Made by a program: the position numbers and the translations under genes. The notes under the pieces are model-generated. The model saw only the letters and a list, made by a program, of their open reading frames with translations. It searched no databases and was not told the DNA's origin. Shown here one piece after another: positions 8,862-17,880 of a DNA stretch of 64,000 nt; position 1 is the first letter of the stretch, and every line of letters begins with the position of its first letter. Source of the DNA: Rhabdophis nuchalis (lineage: Eukaryota; Chordata; Lepidosauria; Squamata; Natricidae). Location of the stretch: contig CM077653.1 of assembly GCA_039707465.1 (NCBI GenBank), forward strand, positions 5,234,184-5,298,183, written 5' to 3'.

Positions 8862-9486
8862 AAGTGTAGGGGTGGAGCTGGCGGCAGATTCGGACAGTGA
8901 GGAGGTTGGGGAGGAGCATGGGTCAGTCCTGGAGGCTGGAGAAGGCTCGGATGAAGGCTCTGTGTTGGAGGCAGAGAGGGGGCCGAGGCCCTCTGGCAGT
9001 TCTCAGCTGCCTTTGGAGCTAGACAGCAGTGAGGCAGAGGAACAGCTGGAGCCTGTTCCCAGTGTACACATGCACAGAGCCGCCAGAAGAAAAGAACAAC
9101 TCAGAAATCAGGGTCGACTTGGGAGTAAAGCCACAGGTGGAAGGTGAATGGCCCCTCCCAAAGGACATAAAAGAGGAGCCAAAGGGGAGGGGGCTTTTGC
9201 AGGAAACAATTTGTCCGTTCGTTCATTTCAGGAGTGTGAAGATCTGTCCGTGAATCTCAGAGACTCTGTGCCCAGCCTTTCCTTGCACAGCACCTCCTTT
9301 GGACAATATCGACATGGCAGCTTTCCAAACTAGATAAGGTCTGTAGTCCTAAATATTCCTTTGAAAGACTGTCTGCCAGGCCTTTGCTGAACGTGAATGA
9401 GAGGAATTCATATTTATTTAATAAAAGGGGTTTTGTCGGGACCAGGAATCTGCTTCGGGCTTTTTGGGGAAGCCTAGCTCAGAACA
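8862..9486 (+). mobile_element. LTR-like repeat family B, copy 1
   Basis: Shared with 23346-23796, 44250-44904 and fragments at 13459 and 17396: ggacagtgaggaggttgggg, acatgcacagagcc, the TATA-like acataaaagagg (about 9164-9175), aataaaaggggttttgtcgg as a poly(A)-like site, end cctagctcagaaca. Promoter-like, poly(A)-like and CA-terminal features suggest a solo LTR, though the 5' TG boundary is uncertain. A 98-codon acidic frame (8851-9147) is a by-product of GAG-rich DNA, not a recognised protein. Confidence 0.6.
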
Positions 9487-9586
9487 AGGGGTATCTACGT
9501 GAGTGTGAGATTGTGAGTCCCTATTCCCCATTATTGTGCTACCGTGCCCCATAAGGAAACTCTACCAGTTTCAACTCTATCATGTG

Positions 9587-9630
9587 CAGGCAATCCTTGA
9601 CGAACGAGCACAGTTAAGCCCCCAATGATT
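9587..9630 (+). repeat. Unclassified interspersed repeat X, left end
   Basis: caggcaatccttgacgaacg resembles the ends of repeats at 49860-50241 and 48345-48745. It is cut by the LINE at 9631 and continues after 10372 with ccctgttgctgagcgag. Confidence 0.55.
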
Positions 9631-10372
9631 TACCAGTTGTGTCCCTTCCTAGATCGGGATGCCCTACGCGCAGTCACTCACGCCGTCATCTCTTCCCGTC
9701 TGGACGACTGCAATGCTCTCTACATGGGGCTCCCCTTGAAGAGCACCCGGAGGCTTCAACTGGTCCAGAATGCGGCCACGCGGGTAATTATGGGGGCGAC
9801 GCGACGCTCCCATGTAACACCCCTCCTGCGCGAGCTGCACTGGCTTCCGATGGTTTTCTGGGTGCGATTCAAGGTGTTGGTTACCATCTTTAAAGCGCTC
9901 CATGGCTTAGGACCTGGGTTCCTTCGAGATCGCCTTCTGCCACCCAGAGCCTCCCACCGGCCAGTACGCTCCCCTAGAGAGGGTCTCCTCATGGTGCCGT
10001 CGGCTAAACAATGTCGACTGGCGACACCCAGGGGGAGAGCCTTCTCCGTGGGAGCCCCTGTCCTCTGGAACGAATTGCCCCCGGAATTAAGAACTATCCC
10101 TGACTTACGCACCTTCCGCCGTGGTCTCAAAACCTTTTTCTTCCAACAAGCCGGGCTGGCATAAAACATGATGTTTAAATTTTAAATTTAAATTTTTATT
10201 ATTTTAATTAGGGTTAGTTTGGGTTTTTTCCACATTTTGGCCACTATTTTAATGATGTTTTTAATTATGCCTTTTAATAGCTTTTTCTAACTTTTATATA
10301 TTTGTTTTTATTCTGGCTGTACACCGCCCTGAGTCCTTCGGGAGTAGGGCGGTATAAAAATACCCAAAAACC
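9631..10372 (+). mobile_element. CR1/L2-group LINE 3' fragment nested in repeat X
   Basis: The frame at 9625-10164 encodes the C-terminus: DALRAVTHAVISSRLDDCNA, NAATRVIMGATRRSHVTPLL, then RGLKTFFFQQAGLA. An AT-rich UTR follows, with gtacaccgccctgagtcctt, then gggagtagggcggtataaaa. It is diverged from the 5002-7387 copy (sub-family differences at many codons). 5'-truncated at about 9631. Confidence 0.92.
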
Positions 10373-10640
10373 TCTAAACCTCAAATCCCTGTTGCTGAGC
10401 GAGACCTTTGTTGAGTGAATTTTATCCTCTTTTTCTTGCCAGAGTTGGGAAGCGAACCATTGTGGTTCGTAAACTTAATCACAGGGGGGTTTAAAGGAAT
10501 CTAATTTCCCCGTGGACTTCTTGGAAGGTCGCCAAAGAGCATCACTTGACCAATGGGGGCATTGCAACCATCATAAATAGGAGTCAGTGCCTGCAGTTTG
10601 ATCATGTGACCATGGGGAGGCGGCAAAGGGTGACGCAGAA
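10373..10640 (+). repeat. Unclassified interspersed repeat X, right part
   Basis: Contains the family words gttgctgagcgagac, ttgttgagtgaattt and gtttgatcatgtgacc seen in the copies at 48345 and 49860. Right boundary not defined. Confidence 0.45.
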
Positions 10641-10704
10641 ATGTCATGCGCGTGGGAGGCGCGCCCGAACGGGTAGTAGAAAAATTGGCACCCCACCTCT
10701 GCTG

Positions 10705-11010
10705 CAGGGGTGGGTTTGCGGATCCCGTTGCAACTAGTACAGTTGCAACGGGGCCCAGTGTCCACCACATGAATGCGCACCCTGCATTACCTCTTCCGCC
10801 TCTGCGAGCCTCCGTGATGCTCCAGCTGCTTGGTGGAGTGTCGTGCAGGCGCTGTGCACATGGGCGGAAGTGCCAAAGAGCTCAACTACAGGTAAGGAGC
10901 TCGGGTGGGCGGGTGGACCCTCTGGGGGCACCGTACCAGGATGGTGCCCAGGGCTTTGGGCAGGCACCAGTATGCCCGTCCCGGGACGCACCACCTGCAA
11001 CCCACCATTC
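10705..11010. mobile_element. hAT-like non-autonomous element, CAGGGGTGGGTTTG end
   Basis: Left end caggggtgggtttgc, right end gcaacccaccatt, flanked by the perfect 8-bp direct repeat ctctgctg (10697-10704, 11011-11018; a ninth base c also matches). Interior is GC-rich and non-coding. Confidence 0.75.
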
Positions 11011-11109
11011 CTCTGCTGGACATAAACCATAAGTGAACCCTAAAGAAATAAAGAGAGATACTGACAGGGAATATCTGTGTCAGGATTAGGTGGAAGCAGC
11101 AAACGAGGC

Positions 11110-11121
11110 CATGGTTCCCAG
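11110..11121 (-). mobile_element. SPIN-like hAT transposon, severed terminal bases
   Basis: catggttcccag is the end of the SPIN copy that continues at 11585. The last 8 bases are the target-site copy made when the element at 11122-11576 inserted. Confidence 0.6.
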
Positions 11122-11297
11122 CAGTGGTGGGTTTCAAATTTTTTAGAACCTACTCTGTAGGTGTGGCCTATTTTGTGGGCGTGGCTTGGCAGTCATGTGA
11201 CAGGGTGGGAGTGGCCACCTTTTAAAATGTGGTGAAACTCATTTAACAACGCTCTTGCTTAGCAACCAAAATTTTGGACTCCATTGTGATGATAAAT

Positions 11298-11378
<81 letters not shown>

Positions 11379-11576
11379 TTTCTTTCTTTCTTCCCTTCTT
11401 TCCTTCCTTCCTTCCTTCCTCCTTTCCTTTCCTTTCCTTTCCTTCCCGTTGGGTCACTGGCAGCGGCGGGCCAGATTTACTTCCAGGTACGCCGGTGGAA
11501 CCCCCTCTCACCGGTTCTCTAAATTTCACCAACCGGCTCTCGCGAGTAGGTGCGAGCCTGCAGAAACCCACCACTG
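11122..11576 (+). mobile_element. hAT-like element family H, copy 1 (455 bp), nested in SPIN
   Basis: Starts cagtggtgggtttcaaattt and ends gcagaaacccaccactg, a 14-bp terminal inverted repeat. 8-bp target duplication gttcccag/gttcccaa (one mismatch). Core words: gtaggtgtggcctattttgt, ggtgaaactcatttaacaa, a TTTC-then-TTCC microsatellite (about 11297-11446), cagatttacttccaggtacg. No ORF. Five other copies: 34261, 36762, 50397, 52320, 54959. Confidence 0.92.
11297..11446. repeat. (TTTC)n/(TTCC)n microsatellite inside family H
   Basis: A pure TTTC run grading to TTCC and CCTTT. The same repeat lies at the same point in all six family H copies at different lengths, so it came with the element. Open frames across it are artefacts. 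Confidence 0.95.
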
Positions 11577-11584
11577 GTTCCCAA

Positions 11585-11763
11585 CCTTCCCCAATGCCGC
11601 AACCCTTTAATACAGTTCCTCGTGTTGTGGTGACCCCCCCAACCATAAAATTGGTGTCTCGGTTCCTAAGACCATCGAAAAGATGTGTTTTCCGATGGTC
11701 TTAGGCGACCCCTGGGAAAGGGGCGTTCGACCCCCAAAGGGTTGAACAGGTTGAGAACCGCTG
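11585..11763 (-). mobile_element. SPIN-like hAT (Charlie group) non-autonomous transposon
   Basis: Reading the minus strand: cagcggttctcaacctgttc, ccctttgggggtcgaacg, cctaagaccatcggaaaac, then ccgatggtcttaggaacc and gggaaccagtgg. The central complementary pair (aagaccatcg/cgatggtctt) and both ends fit the SPIN family, described as horizontally transferred among tetrapods including squamates. No transposase coding. Target duplication too decayed to see. Confidence 0.85.
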
Positions 11764-12126
11764 ACAGAAGCGGTCAAATTGTGAAGGCCGCTTGAGGAGG
11801 CCACCCAGGATGGAGACAACAACCATCAGAGAGCGAAACGCCATGTGGAACTTTCTCAAAGCTGCAGAACCGGCTGTTGTCAGCAGCAGGGTAAACACGC
11901 AATTAGTGTCTTGTTCATTTGGTACGTTTCGATTCATTAAATTAGGTTTCAGAATGCGGTTCTTCGCCTTGAGGCCTCCTCAGACAGACGGAATCAATGA
12001 GGGTTGAGGGTGGTTTAGATTGGCTTGGGGAAGTTTCTGCTCACCTTGACGCCGTTGCCGCACGCTGCAGTCTTTAAGTGAGGAATAGTGGCGGTGAAAA
12101 GTTGCCAAGTGAAAAATGCATCTCTA
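11764..12126. other. Unassigned sequence
   Basis: No classified repeat or gene seen. Confidence 0.35.
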
Positions 12127-12390
12127 CATGTCTGTGGAGATTCTCAGTCATCCAGGTCACGGTTGGGCCAAAAGAACTTTTTCAAGAGGCAATTGGATTT
12201 TCTTGTTTTTTCTTTTCTTCTTTTCTTTCTTCTTTCTTTCAAGATGTTTTGCTTCTCCTCCAAGAAGCTTCTTTAGCTCTTTATCTCACCATCCAGTCAG
12301 AGCCGAAGAAGCTCCTTGGAGGAGAAGCGAAACGTCTTCAAAGAAAAACAAGGAAGTCCAGTTGCCTCTTGAAAAAGCACCTTTGGATTT
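12127..12390 (+). mobile_element. Penelope-like element terminal sequence
   Basis: catgtctgtggagattctc, then ccttggaggagaagcgaaac, gtcttcaaagaaaaacaagg and aagtccagttgcctctt are words I associate with vertebrate Penelope-like (Neptune/Poseidon) ends. Two copies of the agaagcTTCTTggaggagaag word lie in opposite orientation (12240-12274 and 12304-12340). A partial second copy is at 46545-46625. Confidence 0.6.
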
Positions 12391-12480
12391 ATCTCATTGG
12401 GTTGGGTTGTTAACATCCTTTCAAATGACATAAGGTAAGCTACATGTGCAGTAGCTCTCCTAATTCCAGGTACAGATTTA

Positions 12481-12842
12481 CAGATTAACAGAGGTGAAAG
12501 GGACCTTGGAGGTCATCTAGTCATCTAGTCCAACCCCTTGCTGAAGGTGGAGACCCTCCACCATTTCTGACAGATGGCAGTCCAGTCTCTTCTGGAAAGC
12601 CTCCAGGGATGAAGCGCCTACAACCTCCAAAGGCAACTTCTGTTCCCTTGGTTGATTGTTCTCATGGTCAGAAAATTCCTCCTTATTTCTAGGTTGAATC
12701 TCTCCTTGTTCAGCTTCCATCCATTGTTCCTTGTCTGGCCTTCGGGTGCCTTGGCAAATAGCTTGACCTCTTCCTCCCTGTGGCAGCCCCTCCAATATTG
12801 GAAGATGCTATAATGTCTCCCCTGGTCCTTCTCTTCCCTAGA
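12481..12842 (-). mobile_element. CR1 LINE 3' end, antisense
   Basis: Minus-strand C-terminus: EEEVKLFAKAPEGQTRNNGW, NLEIRRNFLTMRTINQGN, then a tail reverse-reading ggaccttggaggtcatctag. It has a duplicated catctagt and a frameshift. It adjoins an antisense Bov-B tail, so both LINEs used the same neighbourhood. Confidence 0.88.
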
Positions 12843-12847
12843 CTTGT

Positions 12848-12930
12848 GGTTAGTTGCGAAGTTGTGTCCAACCCATCGCAACCCCATGGAGAACGTTCCT
12901 CCAGGCCTTCCTGTGGAGTCCATTGAAGCA
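12848..12930 (-). mobile_element. Bov-B LINE 3' tail, antisense
   Basis: Reverse complement gives acctggaggaacg-like codons and atgggttggacacaacttcg, then caactaaccac, the Bov-B 3' terminus. Only about 80 bp remain. Confidence 0.8.
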
Positions 12931-13458
12931 GTTCACTTTAAGGAAGAAAGGAACGAAAGAAGAGGCTTGGATGAGTTTCACTTCAGCGATCATTTTTACA
13001 CCTCATATTAATTCCTTCGTTCTCAACAGCATCATCTATTCTTAGCTAAGGCGAAACTATCCCTTCCCTCCAATTGACAGAAGAAGAAAAAACTTCAAAA
13101 AACAAACAAACCCGATCTTGAGGGGAAAAAAACGGGTTTGTAAAGAAAATCTTGGAGTCCTCATTTTCAAGAGGTTGCTTTGTGAGGAGTAAGTATAAGG
13201 TTACTTGCGTCGCAGTGGAGTCCAAATGGGTGTAGCTGAATACCAAGAATGTCAATACGTAGAATCTGGGGGTGCAAATATACTTTTTTTTCTGGGGTGT
13301 ATGGTTTATTTAGGGTCAACCAAACCCTGGGCCAGGGACCTGTTCAGAACTGGGCCGTGGAAGCAGTGGGCAAGTCTATGCATGCCACGCACCCAGCTTC
13401 ATTTGTGCGAGTGATGTCTGTCGCTCACACAAATGGCACTATGGGTTGTGGCCCGCCA
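12931..13458. other. Unassigned sequence
   Basis: No gene or repeat recognised. Small open frames at 13205-13491 have no domain. Confidence 0.35.
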
Positions 13459-13511
13459 ATGGCCAGCAGAGCTGGCAGCAGATTCAGATAGGGAGGAGGT
13501 TGGGGAGGACT
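13459..13511 (+). mobile_element. LTR-like family B fragment
   Basis: agctggcagcagattcagat, then gggaggaggttggggagg matches the 5' part of copies at 8862 and 44250. Confidence 0.5.
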
Positions 13512-13630
13512 CCTCCCTGGTAGCTTTCAAGAAGAGATTGGACTGCCATCTTTCAGAAATGGTGTAGAGTCTTCTGCGTGGGTGGGTGGGGGTTGGACTA
13601 GATGACCTACAGGTTTCCTTTCAACTCTGT

Positions 13631-13631
<1 letters not shown>
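13512..13631 (+). mobile_element. CR1 LINE 3' tail
   Basis: tagctttcaagaagagattg, tgccatctttcagaaatggt, ggttggactagatgacctac, tttcaactctgttaat, running directly into the CT array. Confidence 0.85.
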
Positions 13632-13694
<63 letters not shown>

Positions 13695-14180
13695 CTTTCT
13701 CTCTCTTTCTCTTTCTCTCTCTTTACTTCTCTCTTTCTTTCTCTCGCTCTCTCGTTCTCTCCCCTTATGCCTCTCTCTCTCTTTATCTCCCTCTTTTCTT
13801 TCTTTCTCTTTCTTTCTCTCTCTCTTTATATATATATCTCTATTTATTTCTCTCTCTTTCTCTATCTCCGGCCTCTTTCTCTTTCTCTCTCTTTATTTCT
13901 CTCTCTCTTTATCTCTCTCTCTCTCTCTCCATTTCTTTCTCTCTCTTTCTCTTTCTCTCTCTTTACTTCTCTCTTTCTTTCTCTCGCTCTCTCGTTCTCT
14001 CCCCTTATGCCTCTCTCTCTCTTTATCTCCCCTCTTTCTTTATTTCTCTTTCTTTCTCTCTCTCTTTATATATATCTCTCTCTTTATTTATTTCTCTCTC
14101 TTTCTCTATCTCCCGCCTCTTTCTCTTTCTCTCTCTTTATTTCTCTCTTATCTTTATCTCTCTCTCTTTCTCTCCCTATT
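13632..14180. repeat. (CT)n-rich array with 240-bp tandem duplication
   Basis: Starts as pure CT and becomes CTTT/CTAT-interrupted. The landmark ctctcgctctctcgttctct occurs at 13741 and again at 13981, exactly 240 bases apart, with matching flanks on both sides. Confidence 0.95.
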
Positions 14181-14189
14181 TTTATTTTA

Positions 14190-14852
14190 TTTTTATTTTA
14201 TCCCATTTGTATACTGCTCTTATCTCCCCAATGGGACTCAGGGGCAGTGCACAGAAGAATTAAAAAAAACACAACAAACAATCAAAATATAAATACAGTC
14301 ACATCTTAAAATAGAATTAAATTTGGCGTGTGTGCTAAAATATGATTAAAACTATTAAAACCTATATTAAAATTCAATCACTAAATTTAAAATAATTAAA
14401 TCTAGATCTAGACCAGGCCGGCTAAATGGAAGAGATGTGTCTTCAAGTGTTTGCGGAAGGAGCGGAGGTCCGTGATGGTCCTAAGTTCGGAGGGTAGGTC
14501 GTTCCAGAGGGCTGGGCCCGCCACAGAGAAGGCCCTTCCCCTAGGAGTCGCCAGCCGGCAATAACACGCAAATAAATAGGCCCCGTGCCATGGAGCGTTT
14601 TAAAGATGGTGATCAACACCTTGAAGCGCACCCGAAAGGCCACAGGCAGCCAGTGCAGCTCGCGCAGGAGAGGTGTTACGTGGGAATGCCGTGAGGCTCC
14701 CAGGATCCCCCACGCGGCCGCATTCTGCACTAATTGTATTCCTCGGGTGCACCTCAAGGGGAGCCCCATGTAGAGAGCATTACAGTAGTCTAGACGGGAT
14801 GTCACGAGGGCTTGAGTGACTGTGTGCAGGGCTTTCTGTCCACACATGCATG
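14190..14852 (-). mobile_element. CR1/L2-group LINE 3' fragment, antisense
   Basis: Minus strand encodes TQALVTSRLDYCNALYMGLP, NAAAWGILGASRHSHVTPLL, RVRFKVLITIFKTLHGTGP, then a frameshift/deletion to GEGPSLWRAQPSGTTYPP. The hairpin-like tail is at 14205-14250. Its truncated 5' end touches the GGGA array. Confidence 0.92.
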
Positions 14853-14857
14853 TGGGG

Positions 14858-15327
14858 GGAGAGAGAGAGAGAGAGAGAGAGGGAGGGAGGGAGGGAGAGG
14901 GAGGGAGGGAGGGAGGGAGAGGGAGGGAGGGAGGGAGAGGGAGGGAGAGAGAGAGAGAGAGGGAGAGAGAGAGGGAGGGAGGGAGAGAGAGAGAGAGAGG
15001 GAGGGAGGGAGAGGGAGGGAGGGAGGAAGGAAGAGGGAGGGAGGGAGGGAGGGAGGGAGAGGGAGGGAGGGAGGGAGGGAGAGGGAGGTAGGGAGGGAGG
15101 GAGGGAGAGGGAGGGAGGGAGGGAGAGGGAGGGAGAGAGAGAGAGAGAGAGGGAGAGAGGGAGGGAGGGAGGGAGAGAGAGAGAGAGGGAGGGAGGGAGA
15201 GGGAGGGAGGGAGGAAGGAAGAGGGAGGGAGGGAGAGAGAGAGAGAGAGGGAGAGAGAGAGAGGGAGGGAGGGAGGGAGGGAGAGGGAGGGAGGGAGGGA
15301 GGGAGGGAGGGGGAGAGAGAGAGGGAG
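14858..15327. repeat. (GGGA)n/(GA)n array
   Basis: About 470 bp of pure purine on the plus strand, with alternating GGGA and GA blocks and repeated ggaaggaagagg interruptions. Open in several frames only because of its composition. Confidence 0.97.
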
Positions 15328-16020
15328 CACGTATGTTTTAAAGAAAATAAATGAGACTCTATCTCATGGTTGAGAAGGTCGGGGAAAGTAATCATAATAA
15401 ACAGAAACAGGAGTTTCCGCAGGTCCTTCTCCTCTCTTGGTTTCAGCTCACCTTCAATATAAAAGAGAGAGAGAGCGAGAGATGGCTGGGCTGAAAAATC
15501 TCATTTCTCTCTTAAAGCAGGAGATTTATTCAAAATCTCGGGAAGGGAAAGTTTCCAAGCTGCAACGGAAAACTTGTAAGCCTCCAGCTGCTACTCAGAT
15601 ACAGCCAGCATCTGCTCCAGGCAGCCTGACTAATGTTGAAGGGAGATGCTCATCAGCACGCTGAGGAAGGAAGTCAATTTCGCAACCCTTCAAAATCCCT
15701 TCGCCTTTTGCTTCTTTTCTTCTTGTTCGGCAGGTTGCAGCGTGTGAGTTGATGTGATTCAGAGCAGCTCATTAATGGAGAAGCTTTGCATTTGGCTCCT
15801 GTCACCAAGGCGGCGCTTCCAGCTAATCGGCCTTCCCACGGCGGCAGCAGCAGCGTTTACCTCTTCGAAAGGATGAAAGGCGATCTGTGTCATGGCCCCG
15901 AGCGAAAACTCCAGGGACGCTCCTTTCCTACCTCGCTGCAAAATTTTCTCGCTTCCCTTTCATTCAATTTTCTGGCCTGTTGCTAGAACCATTATTCAGC
16001 CAGGATGCCTTGCATTCGAA
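15328..16020. other. Unassigned, repeat-free; possible conserved non-coding
   Basis: The longest simple stretch in this part of the window. It has mixed composition without repeats at 15530-15990, including the homeodomain-type TAAT core in agctcattaatggag. No splice-bounded ORF recognised. Confidence 0.35.
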
Positions 16021-16842
16021 CATTAGAATGGGATGGAATAGAAATAAGGAATAGAATAGAATAGAACAAATTAGAGAAAATAGAACAAATTAGAGAAAAT
16101 GAACAGAATGGAATGGAATAAAATATGGAATGGAATGGAATGGAATAGAATAGAACAAATTAGAGAAAATGAATGGAATGGAATAAAATATGGAATGGAA
16201 TGGAATAGAATAGAACAAATTAGAGAAAATGAATGGAATGGAATAAAATATGGAATGGAATGGAATAGAATAGAACAAATTAGAGAAAATAGAACAAATT
16301 AGAGAAAATGAACAGAATGGAATGGAATAAAATATGGAATGGAATGGAATGGAATAGAATAGAACAAATTAGAGAAAATGAATGGAATGGAATAAAATAT
16401 GGAATGGAATGGAATACAATAGAACAAATTAGAGAAAATAGAACAAATTAGAGAAAATGAACAGAATGGAATGGAATAAAATATGGAATGGAATGGAATA
16501 GAATAGAATAGAACAAATTAAAGAAAATAGAACAAATTAGAGAAAATAGAACAAATTAGAGAAAATGAACAGAATAGAATAGATTAGAATAGAACAAATT
16601 AGAAAAAATGAACAGAATGGAATAGATTTGACTAGAACAAATTAGAGAAAATAGAACAAATTAGAGAAAATGAACAGAATAGAATAGATTAGAATAGAAC
16701 AAATTAGAGAAAATGAATGGAATGGAATAAAATATGGAATGGAATAGAATAGAACAAATTAGAGAAAATAGAACAAATTAGAAAAAATGAACAGAATAGA
16801 ATAGATTAGAATAAAACAAATTAGAGAAAATGAATGGAATGG
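16021..16842. repeat. GGAAT-type minisatellite with 60-bp monomer
   Basis: Built of tggaa/tagaa pentamers and an 18-19-bp word agaacaaattagagaaaat. Bases 16141-16200 and 16201-16260 are identical, fixing a 60-bp period there; elsewhere the order is shuffled. It ends against an antisense CR1 tail, whose reverse-complemented (ATTCT)n end has the same pentamer, so tail expansion is the likely origin. Confidence 0.95.
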
Positions 16843-16859
16843 GAGAGGAGAGGAGAGAA

Positions 16860-16930
16860 GAGAGTTGGAAGGGACCTTGGAGGTCTTCTAGTCCAACCCC
16901 CTGCTCAGATAGGAAACCCTATACCCCTGG
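16860..16930 (-). mobile_element. CR1 LINE 3' tail, antisense
   Basis: agagttggaagggaccttgg, then ggtcttctagtccaaccccc and gataggaaacccta. About 70 bp only. Confidence 0.85.
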
Positions 16931-17010
16931 TGGCAAACCTATGGCACATATGCCAGAGGTGGCACATAGAGACCTCTCTGTGGGTACATGCACCGTTGCT
17001 CCATCACAGG
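16929..17010 (+). repeat. Terminal fragment of a DNA-transposon-like repeat, copy 1
   Basis: ggtggcaaacctatggcaca, tgccagaggtggcac, agacctctctgtgggtac. The same order is at 17322-17395. It resembles hAT ends of this type, but no opposite end is visible. Confidence 0.45.
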
Positions 17011-17321
17011 GCGAAACGCTGCCAGACACGCACCGAAAAAAGCAATGGGCAGAACAGGGCTCTGACTGGTGGACGCGGTTTCGTTTCGTGCCTCCTGTTT
17101 AAGTCGATAGACCGCCAGGGGCCTGTTTGTGAATGCCCCCCCCTCTTTTTCTTCTATTTCAAAAAAACCACTCCAAAGCTTTTTGTTTTTACCTCCCCCG
17201 ATTCCCTCCGGTCGTTGTCGTTGGCTTCCCTTCTTTCGAAAATTACACAGATACACAAGCCGATCACCTGCGCATTGATGAGACCTAATTGCAAAGAGTT
17301 GCAAAGACTAGACTGGAGCCC
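17011..17321. other. Unassigned sequence
   Basis: Contains C and T/A homopolymer runs. It may be the interior of the element whose ends are at 16929 and 17322. Confidence 0.3.
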
Positions 17322-17395
17322 ATGATGGTGAACTTACGGCACGCGTGCCAGAGGTGGCATGCAGAGCCCTCTCTGTGGGCATGTGCGCCGGCCAG
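17322..17395 (+). repeat. Terminal fragment of a DNA-transposon-like repeat, copy 2
   Basis: tggtgaacttacggcacgcg, tgccagaggtggcatgcaga, gccctctctgtgggcatg. Direct repeat of 16929-17010. Confidence 0.45.
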
Positions 17396-17515
17396 CTGGT
17401 CTTTGTGCACACCGGAGCATCTGAGCCTTCCCCAGACTCCAGGACTGGCTCATGTTCCTGCCCAACCTCCTCACTGTCCCAATGTGCTGGCGGCTGGCGG
17501 GCCACAGCACTAGTC
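17396..17515 (-). mobile_element. LTR-like family B fragment, antisense
   Basis: Reverse complement reads gggacagtgaggaggttggg, then aacatgagccagtcctggag and tctggggaaggctc, as in 44250-44350. Confidence 0.6.
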
Positions 17516-17584
17516 TACTCCAGGACTGCACGGTCTCTTGTCTTGGGAGTTCATCTCTGCAGAGATGTGCTGCCTCTTCATTGG

Positions 17585-17880
17585 GAAGAGTCTATCTAGA
17601 CCCGCGCCAGTCCGCTCACACAGGGAGGACCTCCTCAGGGTGCCATCTGCCAGTCAATGCTGGCTGGCGGCCCCCAGGGGAAGGGCCTTCTCTGTGGCGG
17701 GTCCGGCTCTCTGGAATGACCTGCCCTCCAATATTTGCACCATCACAGACCTACGCCTCTTCCGTCGGGAGCTCAAATCACATTTTTTACATCTGGCCGG
17801 CTTGGCTTAGAGTTTAATAATGTAAATTTATTTTTAATAGAGGGTTTTATAGTTTTGATCTTTGTAGCACAGTTATATAG
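17585..17880 (+). mobile_element. CR1/L2-group LINE 3' fragment with internal deletion, outer copy
   Basis: tctatctagacccgcgccag (YLDPRQS, mid-RT) jumps straight to the C-terminal block LLRVPSASQCWLAAPRGRAF, LWNDLPSNI, HFLHLAGLA, so about 1 kb was deleted. The UTR is broken at 17880 by a younger copy and resumes at 18169-18318 with ctgtgcaccgccccgagtcc. Confidence 0.85.

Noticed and set aside
8851..9147. 98-codon acidic frame as a small gene
   Set aside because: Falls in LTR-like family B, whose other copies do not keep the frame.
13602..14309. 235-codon open frame rich in Ser/Leu
   Set aside because: Lies in the CT array; peptide is SLSLSL repeats. Open only because of composition.
14443..15395. 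Up to 295-codon minus frame and overlapping plus frames of Arg/Glu/Gly
   Set aside because: Purine array fused by chance to an antisense LINE C-terminus; only the LINE part is real sequence homology.
16099..16302. NGIKYGMEWNRIEQIRENE tandem peptide
   Set aside because: Arises from the 60-bp DNA period, a multiple of three; open in both strands, so not a repeat protein.
16021..16842. CRISPR array
   Set aside because: Repeat and spacer lengths are irregular, the spacers themselves repeat, and the genome is vertebrate.
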